Positions 31,919-40,795 of a stretch of 63,771 nt of DNA are shown here, in pieces. The number at the start of each line of letters is the position of its first letter. The stretch's first letter is position 1. The DNA comes from JBDTNL01 sp039933785 (GTDB lineage Bacteria > Acidobacteriota > Thermoanaerobaculia > Multivoradales > JAGPDF01), in the NCBI GenBank assembly GCA_039933785.1, contig JBDTNL010000017.1, positions 1-63,771 on the forward strand, read 5' to 3'. A program made the translations under genes and the position numbers. The notes under the pieces were generated by a model. That model was not told the origin of the DNA. It worked only from the letters and a program-made list of their open reading frames with translations, and ran no database searches.

Positions 31919-33625
31919 GTGCGCCGACGTCACTCGATAAGCTGCGTAGCCGTGTTCTTCACTCTGGCAGCCACTTCGCGGTCGGCGCAGGCGGCGCCGC
32001 CGCCCGCCGACTTGATCCTGCGCGGCGGCACCGTCTACACGCTCGATGCACCGCGTTCGTGGGCCGAAGCCGTGGCGGTGACCCAGGGGAAGCTGGTCTA
32101 CGTGGGCACGAACCCCGGTGCGGAGGCATTCATCGGGCCACGCACCAAAGTGGTGGAGCTCGCCGGCCGCATGGTGTTACCGTCGTTTCGCGACAGCCAC
32201 GTGCATCCGATTTCGAGTGGAGTCGATCTGGCGCGTTGCGATTTGAACGCCGCCACGACCAAGGAACAGGCCCTGGCTGCTATCCGCAGGTATGCGGCGG
32301 CCCACCCCGACGCGAAGTGGATTCTCGGCGGTGGCTGGCAGTTGCCGCTGTTCCCGGCGGCCAATCCCAATCGCGCGGATCTCGATACGGCGGTGCCCGA
32401 TCGGCCGGCCTTCCTGAGCGCCGCAGACGGCCATTCAGGATGGGCAAACTCGCGCGCCCTGAAGCTCGCCGGTGTGACCCGCTCGACCAGAGACCCCGAG
32501 GGTGGCCGCATCGAGCGCGACGCCTCGGGGGAGCCGAGCGGAACCCTGCGCGAATCGGCGCAGCGCCTGATCGATAAACACATCCCCGAGGCGACAGAAG
32601 GCGAGCGGCGCGAGGGCTTGCGCCGCGCCCTGCGGATGGCGGCGGGTTTCGGCATCACCACGCTCAACGAGGCGGCCGCGGACGAGTCGGATCTCGAAAC
32701 CTACGGCGGGGCCGAGCAGGCGGGCGAGCTCACGGCCCGCATCGTGGTCTCGCTCGAGCTTGGCATCGCGAGCGACGAGAGCGAGATCGGTCGCCTGGCG
32801 AGGCTCCGGGAGCGCTACAAGAGCGCGCGACTGAGTGCTCCCGCGATCAAGATGTTCGCCGACGGCGTGATCGAGTCAGGAACCGCGGCGCTGCTCGAGC
32901 CCTATCTCAATCGCCCTGGGGACCGCGGCACGCTGAATTTCGCACCCGCCCGCTTCGCCGCGCTGGCGACCGCCGCCGACAAGCAGGGCTTCCAGATCCA
33001 CATCCATGCGATCGGCGACCGCGCGGTCCGCGTGGCGCTCGACGCGCTCGAAGTTGCGCAGAAAGCAAACGGCGCGCGCGATTCACGCCATCACATCGCG
33101 CATCTCGAGCTCATCGACCCCGCCGACATCCCGCGCTTCGGACAGCTCGGCGTGATCGCCAATTTCCAGGCGCTCTGGGCCTACGCCGACCCCTACATCG
33201 TCGAGCTCACGGAACCCGTGCTCGGGCCGGCGCGGTCGCGTTGGCTCTATCCGCTGGCGAGCGTCGCACGCGCCGGTGGAATGATCGTCGGGGGCAGCGA
33301 TTGGTCGGTGTCGTCACTCAATCCGCTGGATGCGATCCAAGTCGCGGTGACTCGCCGCGATCCAGACTCGCCGGCCGGCCCGGCCTGGATTCCGGAAGAG
33401 CGCATGGAGCTCGCCGATATGCTGGCGGCGTACACGATTCGCGGCGCGTATCTGAACTTCGAAGAGAAGACGACCGGTTCGCTCGAGGTCGGCAAGTCGG
33501 CGGACTTGATCGTGCTCGAGAAGAATCTCTTCCGGATACCGGCGGAGGAGATCCACTCGACCAAGGTTCTGCTGACGTTGCTCGCGGGTGCCGAGGTCTT
33601 TCGCGACCCGGCGATGCCGAAGTAG
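31919..33625 (+). CDS. Secreted YtcJ-like amidohydrolase
   Basis: 568 residues beginning with GTG, 6 bases after CGGAGG. A signal peptide (about 1-26, ending AQA) targets it to the periplasm. The amidohydrolase_3 core starts with LILRGGTVYTLD and has the metal-binding motif DSHVHP near 93-97, an HIHAIGDRAV His pair near 360 and GSDWSVSSLNP near 458, typical of the YtcJ branch with a metal-dependent TIM barrel. It hydrolyses an amide or related bond in an unknown compound. An overlapping ORF from 31627 in another frame is not real. Confidence 0.88.
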   Translation: MRRRHSISCVAVFFTLAATSRSAQAAPPPADLILRGGTVYTLDAPRSWAEAVAVTQGKLVYVGTNPGAEAFIGPRTKVVELAGRMVLPSFRDSHVHPISSGVDLARCDLNAATTKEQALAAIRRYAAAHPDAKWILGGGWQLPLFPAANPNRADLDTAVPDRPAFLSAADGHSGWANSRALKLAGVTRSTRDPEGGRIERDASGEPSGTLRESAQRLIDKHIPEATEGERREGLRRALRMAAGFGITTLNEAAADESDLETYGGAEQAGELTARIVVSLELGIASDESEIGRLARLRERYKSARLSAPAIKMFADGVIESGTAALLEPYLNRPGDRGTLNFAPARFAALATAADKQGFQIHIHAIGDRAVRVALDALEVAQKANGARDSRHHIAHLELIDPADIPRFGQLGVIANFQALWAYADPYIVELTEPVLGPARSRWLYPLASVARAGGMIVGGSDWSVSSLNPLDAIQVAVTRRDPDSPAGPAWIPEERMELADMLAAYTIRGAYLNFEEKTTGSLEVGKSADLIVLEKNLFRIPAEEIHSTKVLLTLLAGAEVFRDPAMPK

Positions 33626-33634
33626 CTCGGGTTG

Positions 33635-35995
33635 TCAGTCCTGACGCCGCGCCTCGAGCGCCTTGCCGGCGCGCAATTCCTGCGCGGCTTCGGAAGCTCG
33701 ACCGGTCTGGTCCAACAGGTCCGCCAGCACGTAGTGCCCGAGCGGTGCGTAGTCTGACTTCGGATCGAGCGCTAGCCCCTGGCGCGCCTCGCGCTCGGCG
33801 CCCACAAGATCGTTGGAGTCGAGCAGCGCCTGGGCGTAGAACAGATGGCCGACGCCGAAGTCGGGGTTCCTGGTCACCGTTTCGGCGAGCGCCGCGAGCG
33901 CAGCGGGCTGGTCGCCGCGACGGGCGAGCAAGCGCCCCAGATTGAACGACGCCTTGTAGGCCTCGGGATGCGCAGCGAGCTCGGCACGGTACGCCTGCTC
34001 GGCGTCGGCGAGGTTGCCTTCTTCCTCGAGGATCAAGGCCAGGTTGTAGTGGGCGTGGCGCGCGGTGGGGTCGATCGCGATCGCGCGTGCGATCGCCAGG
34101 TGCGCGCTGGCGAAGTTGCGTCCGCGAAATGCCACCACCGCGAGGCCGACTTCGGCGCGAGCCGTGCGGGGCTCGACCTCGAGCGTGCGCTGGAAGTACT
34201 TCGCCGCCGGGCCGTCGTGCCCCGCGTCGAGCTCCACTTGAGCCAACCGGTAGAGGATCTGCGCGTTATTGGGATCGTGCTCGAGGAAGTGCTCGTAGCC
34301 GAGCACGGCATCGTCGATTTGCCCCTTCGCGACCAGGGTGTCGGCGAGCCCGACCGCGGCGTAGTCGTGGTCCGGGCGCTTGGCGAGCGTGGTGCGGTAG
34401 CACTCGGCGGCGTGATCCCAGTCGCGCTCGCGGGCGTAGGCGTTGCCGAGCAGGAACCAGGCGTCGATCACCTCGGGGTCCACGGCGAGCGCTTGGCGCA
34501 GGAAGTCGATCGTGCGCCCCGTCGCCCCAGGTTTGTCGTCTTCGGTCTCTTCCCGGGCGTGGTTGATGAGGTTGTAGACCGCCAGGCGATCCTTCGGGTC
34601 GGGGAGGTCACGAAACGATTTGTCGCTGGGCTTGGCCAAGGACCCGACGTAGCCGAGCGCCGCAAGTTTCTTGAGTGTGTCCTCGTCTTCTTCGACCGGC
34701 AATTTCGCCACCGTGACCGTCGCCGACTTCAACGTCGACCTATCGAGGTCGGCGAGTGTGCCGCGCAGCCGGGCTACGGTGCGGCGCTCGCCGTCTGCCA
34801 AGTTGTGCTCCTCCCCGGGATCGTTCTCCGTGTCATAGAGCTCGGGCTTCGGCGCCTCGATGAAGTGCCAGCGCCGCGTGCGCACCGCGCGAAGCTCGGC
34901 CCAGCCGTAGTGGAGGCGGGCGTAGAACGCCTCGCTGTAGCCGTCGCCATCGTCGTCCGAGGGAACAGCGCTCGGTTCTGCGCCGGCCCGGGCGTCGGCG
35001 ATGAGTGGAACGAGACTGCGCCCCTGCGCTGCGAGGGCGCCCTTCTGGCCGAGCAGCTCTAGCAGTGTGGGTGTCACGTCGATACTGCGCACGACGGGGG
35101 CGACTCTCCGCCCGGCGAGATTGGAGTAGGGAGCGGCGAGCAGGAACGGAATCCGCGTCGTCGGCTCGTAGAGAAAGTAGCCGTGCCCGCTCTCGCCGTG
35201 TTCACCGAGGCTCTCGCCGTGATCGGCCACGACTGCGATGATCGTGCGCTGCCGCAGGTTCATTCGATCGAGGCCGGCGAGCAAGCGCCCCACCAGCTCA
35301 TCGGTCCAGGCGATCTCTCCGTTGTATGGGTGACCGGTGTAGCGGCTCTTGTAGGGCTCCGGCGGGTCGTAGGGCGCGTGCGGGTCGTATAGATGCACCC
35401 AGGCGAAGAACTTGTGTTGTCCCTGACTCTCGACCCAGTCGAGCGCGTGCGCTACCACGTCGTCGCCCCGGCGTTGGATGTCGCCCATGCTGACCGTCTT
35501 GTACTTCGTGAGATCGAAGTCGTCGTAGTAGCGATCGAAGCCCTGCGCGATGCCCCAGCGATGATCGAGCACGTACGCGGCAACGAATCCACCGGTCGAC
35601 CAGCCGCGCTGACGAAGGACGGTGGCGAGCGTCAGGTGCTCGGGCGCCAGCACGAAGCCGCCGTTGTCGCGCACGCCGTGGGCCGCCGGCAGCAGCCCGG
35701 TAAAGAGCGAACAGTGCGCCGGCAGCGTCAAAGGCACCGGCGAGATGGCGCGTTCGAAGAGCACTCCGGAGGCCGCCAGGCGATCGAGGTTCGGCGTCGC
35801 CACCTGGGTCGAGCCATAGCAGCCGAGGCGATCGAGTCGCGTAGTGTCGAGCGTCACCACCAAGAGATTGAGCTCGCTGGGAGCCCGTCCGTCGGGCAGG
35901 CGGCCGACACCGCCGGACGAGCTTTCGCCGCGGCAGGCGCCGAGCGCGAGGACGGATACGAATAGGCAAGCGCGCTGAAATCTCACCGCGCACAT
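33635..35995 (-). CDS. Sulfatase-like (alkaline-phosphatase superfamily) lipoprotein fused to TPR repeats
   Basis: 786 residues. A lipoprotein signal ends at Cys21 (LALGAC). The catalytic domain (about 43-400) has metal-binding Asp50 in VTLDTTRLD and ADHGESLGEHGE near 260. At the sulfatase nucleophile position it reads T90-L-P-A-H94 instead of C/S-x-P-x-R, so the formylglycine Cys is absent and Thr is the likely nucleophile, as in phospho-transferring relatives. About eight TPR repeats fill about 490-786. The GTG nine bases in is an alternative start with AGGATG before it. It may act on phosphate or sulfate esters at the outer envelope. A paralogue lies at 54487-56637. Confidence 0.85.
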   Translation of the reverse strand: MCAVRFQRACLFVSVLALGACRGESSSGGVGRLPDGRAPSELNLLVVTLDTTRLDRLGCYGSTQVATPNLDRLAASGVLFERAISPVPLTLPAHCSLFTGLLPAAHGVRDNGGFVLAPEHLTLATVLRQRGWSTGGFVAAYVLDHRWGIAQGFDRYYDDFDLTKYKTVSMGDIQRRGDDVVAHALDWVESQGQHKFFAWVHLYDPHAPYDPPEPYKSRYTGHPYNGEIAWTDELVGRLLAGLDRMNLRQRTIIAVVADHGESLGEHGESGHGYFLYEPTTRIPFLLAAPYSNLAGRRVAPVVRSIDVTPTLLELLGQKGALAAQGRSLVPLIADARAGAEPSAVPSDDDGDGYSEAFYARLHYGWAELRAVRTRRWHFIEAPKPELYDTENDPGEEHNLADGERRTVARLRGTLADLDRSTLKSATVTVAKLPVEEDEDTLKKLAALGYVGSLAKPSDKSFRDLPDPKDRLAVYNLINHAREETEDDKPGATGRTIDFLRQALAVDPEVIDAWFLLGNAYARERDWDHAAECYRTTLAKRPDHDYAAVGLADTLVAKGQIDDAVLGYEHFLEHDPNNAQILYRLAQVELDAGHDGPAAKYFQRTLEVEPRTARAEVGLAVVAFRGRNFASAHLAIARAIAIDPTARHAHYNLALILEEEGNLADAEQAYRAELAAHPEAYKASFNLGRLLARRGDQPAALAALAETVTRNPDFGVGHLFYAQALLDSNDLVGAEREARQGLALDPKSDYAPLGHYVLADLLDQTGRASEAAQELRAGKALEARRQD

Positions 35996-36123
35996 CCTAT
36001 GGCGGCGACGTCCGCGTCGCCCACGTCTTGAGGCCGTTCGGCCCAGCTCGGCACGGGCGGCCGAGCTCTGCGTGTTAGCTTCCCTCCCAGAGTCTCTCCC
36101 AGTGGTTTGCCAGGAGGTTGCCG

Positions 36124-38871
36124 ATGAGCGATGCCGCGAAGCGTTGTCTTCCCGTTCTCGTGCTGTGCTGTCTCGTGTTTGCGGTGGCTTGGCCCGCGCG
36201 CGCCCAGAGCAACACCACCAGCGCGTTAGCGGGTGTCGTGGTCGATGAAACCGGCGCGGCGCTGCCGGGGGCAACGGTCGAGGCGAAAAGCGACGACGCC
36301 CTGGGCACCCGTTCGGCGCAGACCGACGCCGCGGGCAAGTTTCGCTTCGCCCAAGTACCCCCCGGGGTCTATGCGGTCTCGGTGACGCTCGAGGGCTTCC
36401 AGCCAACGCGCATCGAAGGCTTGCGCCTGCAGCTCGGGCAGACCACCGAGTTGCCGGTGAAGCTCAGCATCGCCAAGGTCGAGGAATCGCTGGTAGTGGT
36501 CGGCGAGGCGACCGCGGTTGACGCCACGAGTTCCGCCACCAGCACCAACCTATCGAATGAATATCTGCAGAACATGCCGACCTCGCGCTTTCAGCCCGCG
36601 GTGCTGAACCTCGCGCCAGGGGTGAACATGGACTCGGCCTACGGCGGCGCCGAGGGCTCGGCAAACTCCTATCAGATCGACGGCGTCGACGTGTCCGACC
36701 CCGACGGCGGCACGCCGTGGGCGTTCTTCAACTTCAACTTGATCAAGGAAGTGCAGCTGGTCGGCCTCGGGGCACCGGCGGAGTACGGCCAGTTCACTGG
36801 CGTGGTGTTCAACAGCGTGACCCAGTCGGGCGGCAACAAGTTGCACGGCATGGTGGAAGGCAACTACACCAACGACGCCCTGACGTCGGACAACTCGAAT
36901 ATCCCCAACCTCAATCCGACGACCAAGAAGTCGATCGACACGACCGTGCAGTTCGGCGGGCCGCTGATCACCGACAAGCTCTGGTACTTCGTCTCCGGCC
37001 AGTATCTGGCCGACGATTCCTCGAGCGGCGGGCCGGTCGGCACCGAGCGCGATCCGCGCATCTTCGCCAAGCTCAACACCCAGCCCAACGAGAGTACGAC
37101 CCTCGACTTCTGGGGCGAGTGGGATCGCTACGACATCACCGGCCGCGGCGGCGATGCTTTCACCCCGCTCGCGGCGACGGTGCGCGAGAAGGCGCCGGAA
37201 ACCGTCTGGAATGTCAACTGGCAATCGCTGCTGTCGCAGAACACGGTCCTGAATGTCACCGAGAGCGGCTACACCGGTTACTACTATCTCGACCCCGAGA
37301 ACGGCTACGACATCGCCGGCCATCTCGATTCCGGGTCCGGGCTGCACTCGGTGAACTCGCTCTATTACTACAAGGCCGATCGGACGCGGAATCAACTGAA
37401 CGCGTCGGTCTCGCATCACGCGGCCGATTTCATCAAGGGCGACCACGACTTCAAGTTCGGCATGGAGATCGAGCGCTCGACGGTGCGCAACCGCTACGGC
37501 TACACCACGGGAACCTGGTTCTACGACAACTATGGAACCGCGTACGACCCCGGCGTGCCGGACTCCTATGACCTGGTTCCATACTCGCTCACGTACTCGG
37601 GCGGCAGCTACGACGTGCACGCGCGGAACGAACGGCTCTCGGTCTACGCCCAGGATTCCTGGCGCATCGGCGACCGCTTCACGATCAATCCAGGTGTGCG
37701 CGCCGACCTCGATCGCGGGCATGTCCGCAGCGGCACCGTCTACTCCGCCAACCCCGTCGCGCCGCGTATCGGATTCGCCTGGGACCCGATGGGCAACGGC
37801 AAGACGGTGATCAAGGGGCATTTCGGCCAGTACTACGAAGCGCTCTTCGGCAGCCACTACTACTGGGTCGACCCCGGCGCGTTCACCGGCGGCGAGATCG
37901 GCCGACTCTTCCCGAGCGGCTACACCGACGTGATCTCGGAGACCGCCGGAAGCCGCTATGCGATCGACCGGAACATGAAGCATCCGTACGTCGAGCAGGA
38001 GCTCATCGGCGTCGATCGCGAGCTCACGCCCGGCATCGTCATGTCGGCGACCTACGTGCACCGAAGGAACAAGAACTTGATCGAGACGGTGAGCCGTGAC
38101 GGCGTGTTCGTCCCGGTCACCGGAGAGGTCGCGGTGATCGATCCCAAGACCGGCGACTACGTCGGCACCGGGCAACAGGTGACTCTGTTCGACTATCTCA
38201 ATCCGGGCGAGGACACCCTCATCGTGACGAATCCCAAGGGCCTATACCGCAAGTACGATGGCTTCATCTTCACCGTCAACCGGCGCCTGAAGGACAACTG
38301 GCAGATGCTGGTCTCGTACGTGTACTCGAAGACTCGTGGCAACATCGACAACCTCGACGGCTTCAACAGCGCATACGGCGGCAATAACCCCGGCGGCTTC
38401 TTGAACACACCGAATTCACTGATCAACGCCGACGGCCGTCTCACTCACGATCAGACGAACCAGGTGAAGCTCCAGGGTAGCTACTTCTTGCGCAAGCTCG
38501 ACCTCGTGTTTTCCGGCAATTTCACGTACTACAGCGGTGACACTTGGAACCCGCGAACTACCTGCCTGCTGATGCCACCCGACGAAGATGGAGTACGCAG
38601 CTGCCACGACTTCCCACAAGGTTCGGTACGGTATTTCGCCGAAACCCGGGGCAGCCGTCGGCTGCCGGCTGCCCGTCAGCTCGACCTGCGCGTCGAGTGG
38701 ACGCACGCGCTCGGCGGCGGCCAGCTCGGGCTCGTGCTCGATGCCTTCAACCTCACCAACCAGGGGCGGGCGACGGTAGTGGAGGACCGGGTGAACAACG
38801 CCGCGTTCGGCCAGCCGAGCTCGTTCAACTCGCCGCGGCAGCTCCGGCTAGGGGCGCGCTACACCTGGTGA
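36124..38871 (+). CDS. TonB-dependent receptor, Oar-like, with carboxypeptidase-regulatory N-domain
   Basis: 915 residues. A signal peptide (about 1-28, ending ARAQ) precedes a carboxypeptidase-regulatory-like beta domain (about 35-110, LAGVVVDETGAALPGATVEA), a plug (about 125-235, GSANSYQIDGVDVSDPDGG) and a 22-strand barrel ending LRLGARYTW with a terminal aromatic. Takes up large or scarce substrates, often peptides or glycans, using TonB energy. The start was moved to ATG 36124 because CAGGAGG lies 6 bases upstream; the TTG at 36118 abuts that site. It stands alone and converges on the UbiD gene. Confidence 0.92.
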   Translation: MSDAAKRCLPVLVLCCLVFAVAWPARAQSNTTSALAGVVVDETGAALPGATVEAKSDDALGTRSAQTDAAGKFRFAQVPPGVYAVSVTLEGFQPTRIEGLRLQLGQTTELPVKLSIAKVEESLVVVGEATAVDATSSATSTNLSNEYLQNMPTSRFQPAVLNLAPGVNMDSAYGGAEGSANSYQIDGVDVSDPDGGTPWAFFNFNLIKEVQLVGLGAPAEYGQFTGVVFNSVTQSGGNKLHGMVEGNYTNDALTSDNSNIPNLNPTTKKSIDTTVQFGGPLITDKLWYFVSGQYLADDSSSGGPVGTERDPRIFAKLNTQPNESTTLDFWGEWDRYDITGRGGDAFTPLAATVREKAPETVWNVNWQSLLSQNTVLNVTESGYTGYYYLDPENGYDIAGHLDSGSGLHSVNSLYYYKADRTRNQLNASVSHHAADFIKGDHDFKFGMEIERSTVRNRYGYTTGTWFYDNYGTAYDPGVPDSYDLVPYSLTYSGGSYDVHARNERLSVYAQDSWRIGDRFTINPGVRADLDRGHVRSGTVYSANPVAPRIGFAWDPMGNGKTVIKGHFGQYYEALFGSHYYWVDPGAFTGGEIGRLFPSGYTDVISETAGSRYAIDRNMKHPYVEQELIGVDRELTPGIVMSATYVHRRNKNLIETVSRDGVFVPVTGEVAVIDPKTGDYVGTGQQVTLFDYLNPGEDTLIVTNPKGLYRKYDGFIFTVNRRLKDNWQMLVSYVYSKTRGNIDNLDGFNSAYGGNNPGGFLNTPNSLINADGRLTHDQTNQVKLQGSYFLRKLDLVFSGNFTYYSGDTWNPRTTCLLMPPDEDGVRSCHDFPQGSVRYFAETRGSRRLPAARQLDLRVEWTHALGGGQLGLVLDAFNLTNQGRATVVEDRVNNAAFGQPSSFNSPRQLRLGARYTW

Positions 38872-38891
38872 GTGTTCGAGCCTGGGTGAAG

Positions 38892-38923
38892 CGGACCGCG
38901 CTAGTCCAAGTCGGCGCGGTCCG
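38892..38923. terminator. Possible bidirectional hairpin at convergent gene ends
   Basis: CGGACCGCG (38892-38900) and CGCGGTCCG (38915-38923) form a perfect 9-base stem around a 14-base loop, between the TonB receptor end and the UbiD end; the right arm lies inside the last UbiD codons. There is no T run, so it may pause polymerase or stabilise the RNA rather than terminate on its own. Confidence 0.4.
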
Positions 38924-40775
38924 AGTCGCCCATCTCGACGCCGCCTTGGGGGAAGTATTCCCTCCAGCGGCGGGTCACGAGCTCGGCCGTCTGCTCGTCG
39001 CAGAAGAGCTCGTCAGGAAATCCGGGCTTTAGGCGTGCATCGATCAGCAGCGGACCCTTGAAGGCGACGTGATTGCGCACCAGCTCGCGGCTCGCGGAAT
39101 GGAGATCGCGCGCCGGCTCGAAACGAGTGAAGGTGGTCCAGAGAAAATTGATCGGGCTCTTGGCGGCGCGCGCGGGCTCGTCGGTGAGCACCAACAGGGG
39201 CCAGTCCGAGAACGCCGGGTGCGCCGCGAGACGCCCCCCGAGGTCGGGATTCTCAGCGAAGCTCGCGCCCCCGACCACCAAGCAGCCGGGACAGAACATT
39301 CGCACGTCGGTGACCGATGGCGGAGGCTGCACACGCGGTGAGAACTCGCGTGGCAACTCACGCACGGGATCGCCGAGGCCGAGCAGCACGCCCTTCGACC
39401 CCTCGTTGATCCGCGGCCCGGTGTAGTCGAGCGTGTCCATCGCCAGGTTGTCGAAGACGAAGAGATCGCTCTCCGGTTGAGCGCGCGCCAACACGTGGGC
39501 CAAGGTCGCGCGGAAGTCCTTGAGGTCTACCGGCCGGTCGGTGACCAGCAGAAACTTGGTGAGCGCCAGCTGACCCTCCCCGAGGATGCGAAACGCGCTC
39601 ACCATGGCCTCGCGCCGGAAGCGCTCCTCGACCACCGCGGCAGCAAGAGAGTGATACCCGGTTTCGCCGTACGACCACAATTGGCGGACACCCGGCATGA
39701 CCAGCGGGAAGAGCGGCGAAAGCAGCTCTTGGAGCAGATCGCCGATGAAGAAATCCTCCTGGCGCGGCTTGCCGACCACCGTGGCGGGGAAGATCGCGTC
39801 CTTGCGTCGCGCCACGTAGTCGACCTCGAAGACTGGGTAGTCATGGCGCAGCGAGTAGTAGCCATAGTGATCGCCGAACGGGCCCTCGGGTTTGCGCACC
39901 CGAGGCTTCACCTCGCCGATCAGCGCGAACTCCGCGCCGGCGACCAGCGGGTGTGCTCCGGGGCCCGGACAGAGCTTGAGCTTCTCCCCCGCGATCAACG
40001 AGGCGAGCAGCAGCTCGGGCACATTCTCGGGCAGCGGCGCGATGGCGGACAGGATGAGCGCCGGTGGTCCGCCGAGGAACGTGGTCACCGGCAAGGGACG
40101 CTGCTGCGCTTCGGCCGCGGCGTAGTGAAAGCCGCCGCCCTTGCCGATCTGCCAGTGCATGCCAGTGGAGGAGGCGCCGTGCACCTGCATGCGATAGAGG
40201 CCGAGGTTGCTCCGCCCGATGTGAAAGGGCGACGAGGTGGGCGCGCCGAGCGATCGCGCCGCCGGGCCGCCGTTCGCCAAGACGTCCGGATGCTCCGTGT
40301 AGACCAACGGGAGAGTGAGAAAGGGGCCGCCATCCTGGCTCCAGCAGGTCAGCGCCGGCAGCCGATCGAGCCGCACGTCCGGAGTCACGATCTCGGTGAC
40401 CGGGCCCTGCTCGCGCCGTTTCGTGCCCAGACGAAGCGCGGCGCCGGCCAGATCGCGGGCTCGCCAGAGTTTCGAGGGCGACGGAGGCAGCAGGGTCTGG
40501 GCGGCCTCGACCAATCGTTGGATGAGTCGCAACGGGCGCTTGCCGAAGGCGAGCTCGGCGCGCCGAGCGGTGCCGAAAAGATTGGTGACCAGTGGAAAGT
40601 CGGCGTCCTTCACCCGCGTGAACAGCAACGCCGGGCCGCCGGCCGCGATCACCCGGCGGTGGATCTCCGCCACCTCGAGATGCCGATCGACTGGCGCGTC
40701 GACGACGACAAGCTGGTGATCGCGGCGCAGCTCGGCGATGAACGCGCGCAGATCCGGAAAAGTGGGCTCGGCCAT
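38901..40775 (-). CDS. UbiD-family prenylated-FMN-dependent decarboxylase
   Basis: 624 residues, longer than E. coli UbiD (497). The family pattern includes EGPFGDHYGYYS near 290-302, the conserved prFMN/metal region, and GVRQLWSYGETGYHSL near 355. Such enzymes reversibly decarboxylate aromatic or alpha,beta-unsaturated acids using prenylated FMN made by UbiX; no ubiX is in the window. It is the last of four closely spaced genes (zinc ribbon, membrane protein, VWA protein, UbiD) with gaps of 21, 13 and 20 bases. Ubiquinone or menaquinone side-chain modification is one possibility. Confidence 0.9.
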   Translation of the reverse strand: MAEPTFPDLRAFIAELRRDHQLVVVDAPVDRHLEVAEIHRRVIAAGGPALLFTRVKDADFPLVTNLFGTARRAELAFGKRPLRLIQRLVEAAQTLLPPSPSKLWRARDLAGAALRLGTKRREQGPVTEIVTPDVRLDRLPALTCWSQDGGPFLTLPLVYTEHPDVLANGGPAARSLGAPTSSPFHIGRSNLGLYRMQVHGASSTGMHWQIGKGGGFHYAAAEAQQRPLPVTTFLGGPPALILSAIAPLPENVPELLLASLIAGEKLKLCPGPGAHPLVAGAEFALIGEVKPRVRKPEGPFGDHYGYYSLRHDYPVFEVDYVARRKDAIFPATVVGKPRQEDFFIGDLLQELLSPLFPLVMPGVRQLWSYGETGYHSLAAAVVEERFRREAMVSAFRILGEGQLALTKFLLVTDRPVDLKDFRATLAHVLARAQPESDLFVFDNLAMDTLDYTGPRINEGSKGVLLGLGDPVRELPREFSPRVQPPPSVTDVRMFCPGCLVVGGASFAENPDLGGRLAAHPAFSDWPLLVLTDEPARAAKSPINFLWTTFTRFEPARDLHSASRELVRNHVAFKGPLLIDARLKPGFPDELFCDEQTAELVTRRWREYFPQGGVEMGDSDRADLD

Positions 40776-40795
40776 CGCGCCGAGTCTATCGGTCC

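Noticed and set aside
33635..35995. Classical formylglycine sulfatase
   Set aside because: The C/S-x-P-x-R motif is absent, so the catalytic class was left open.
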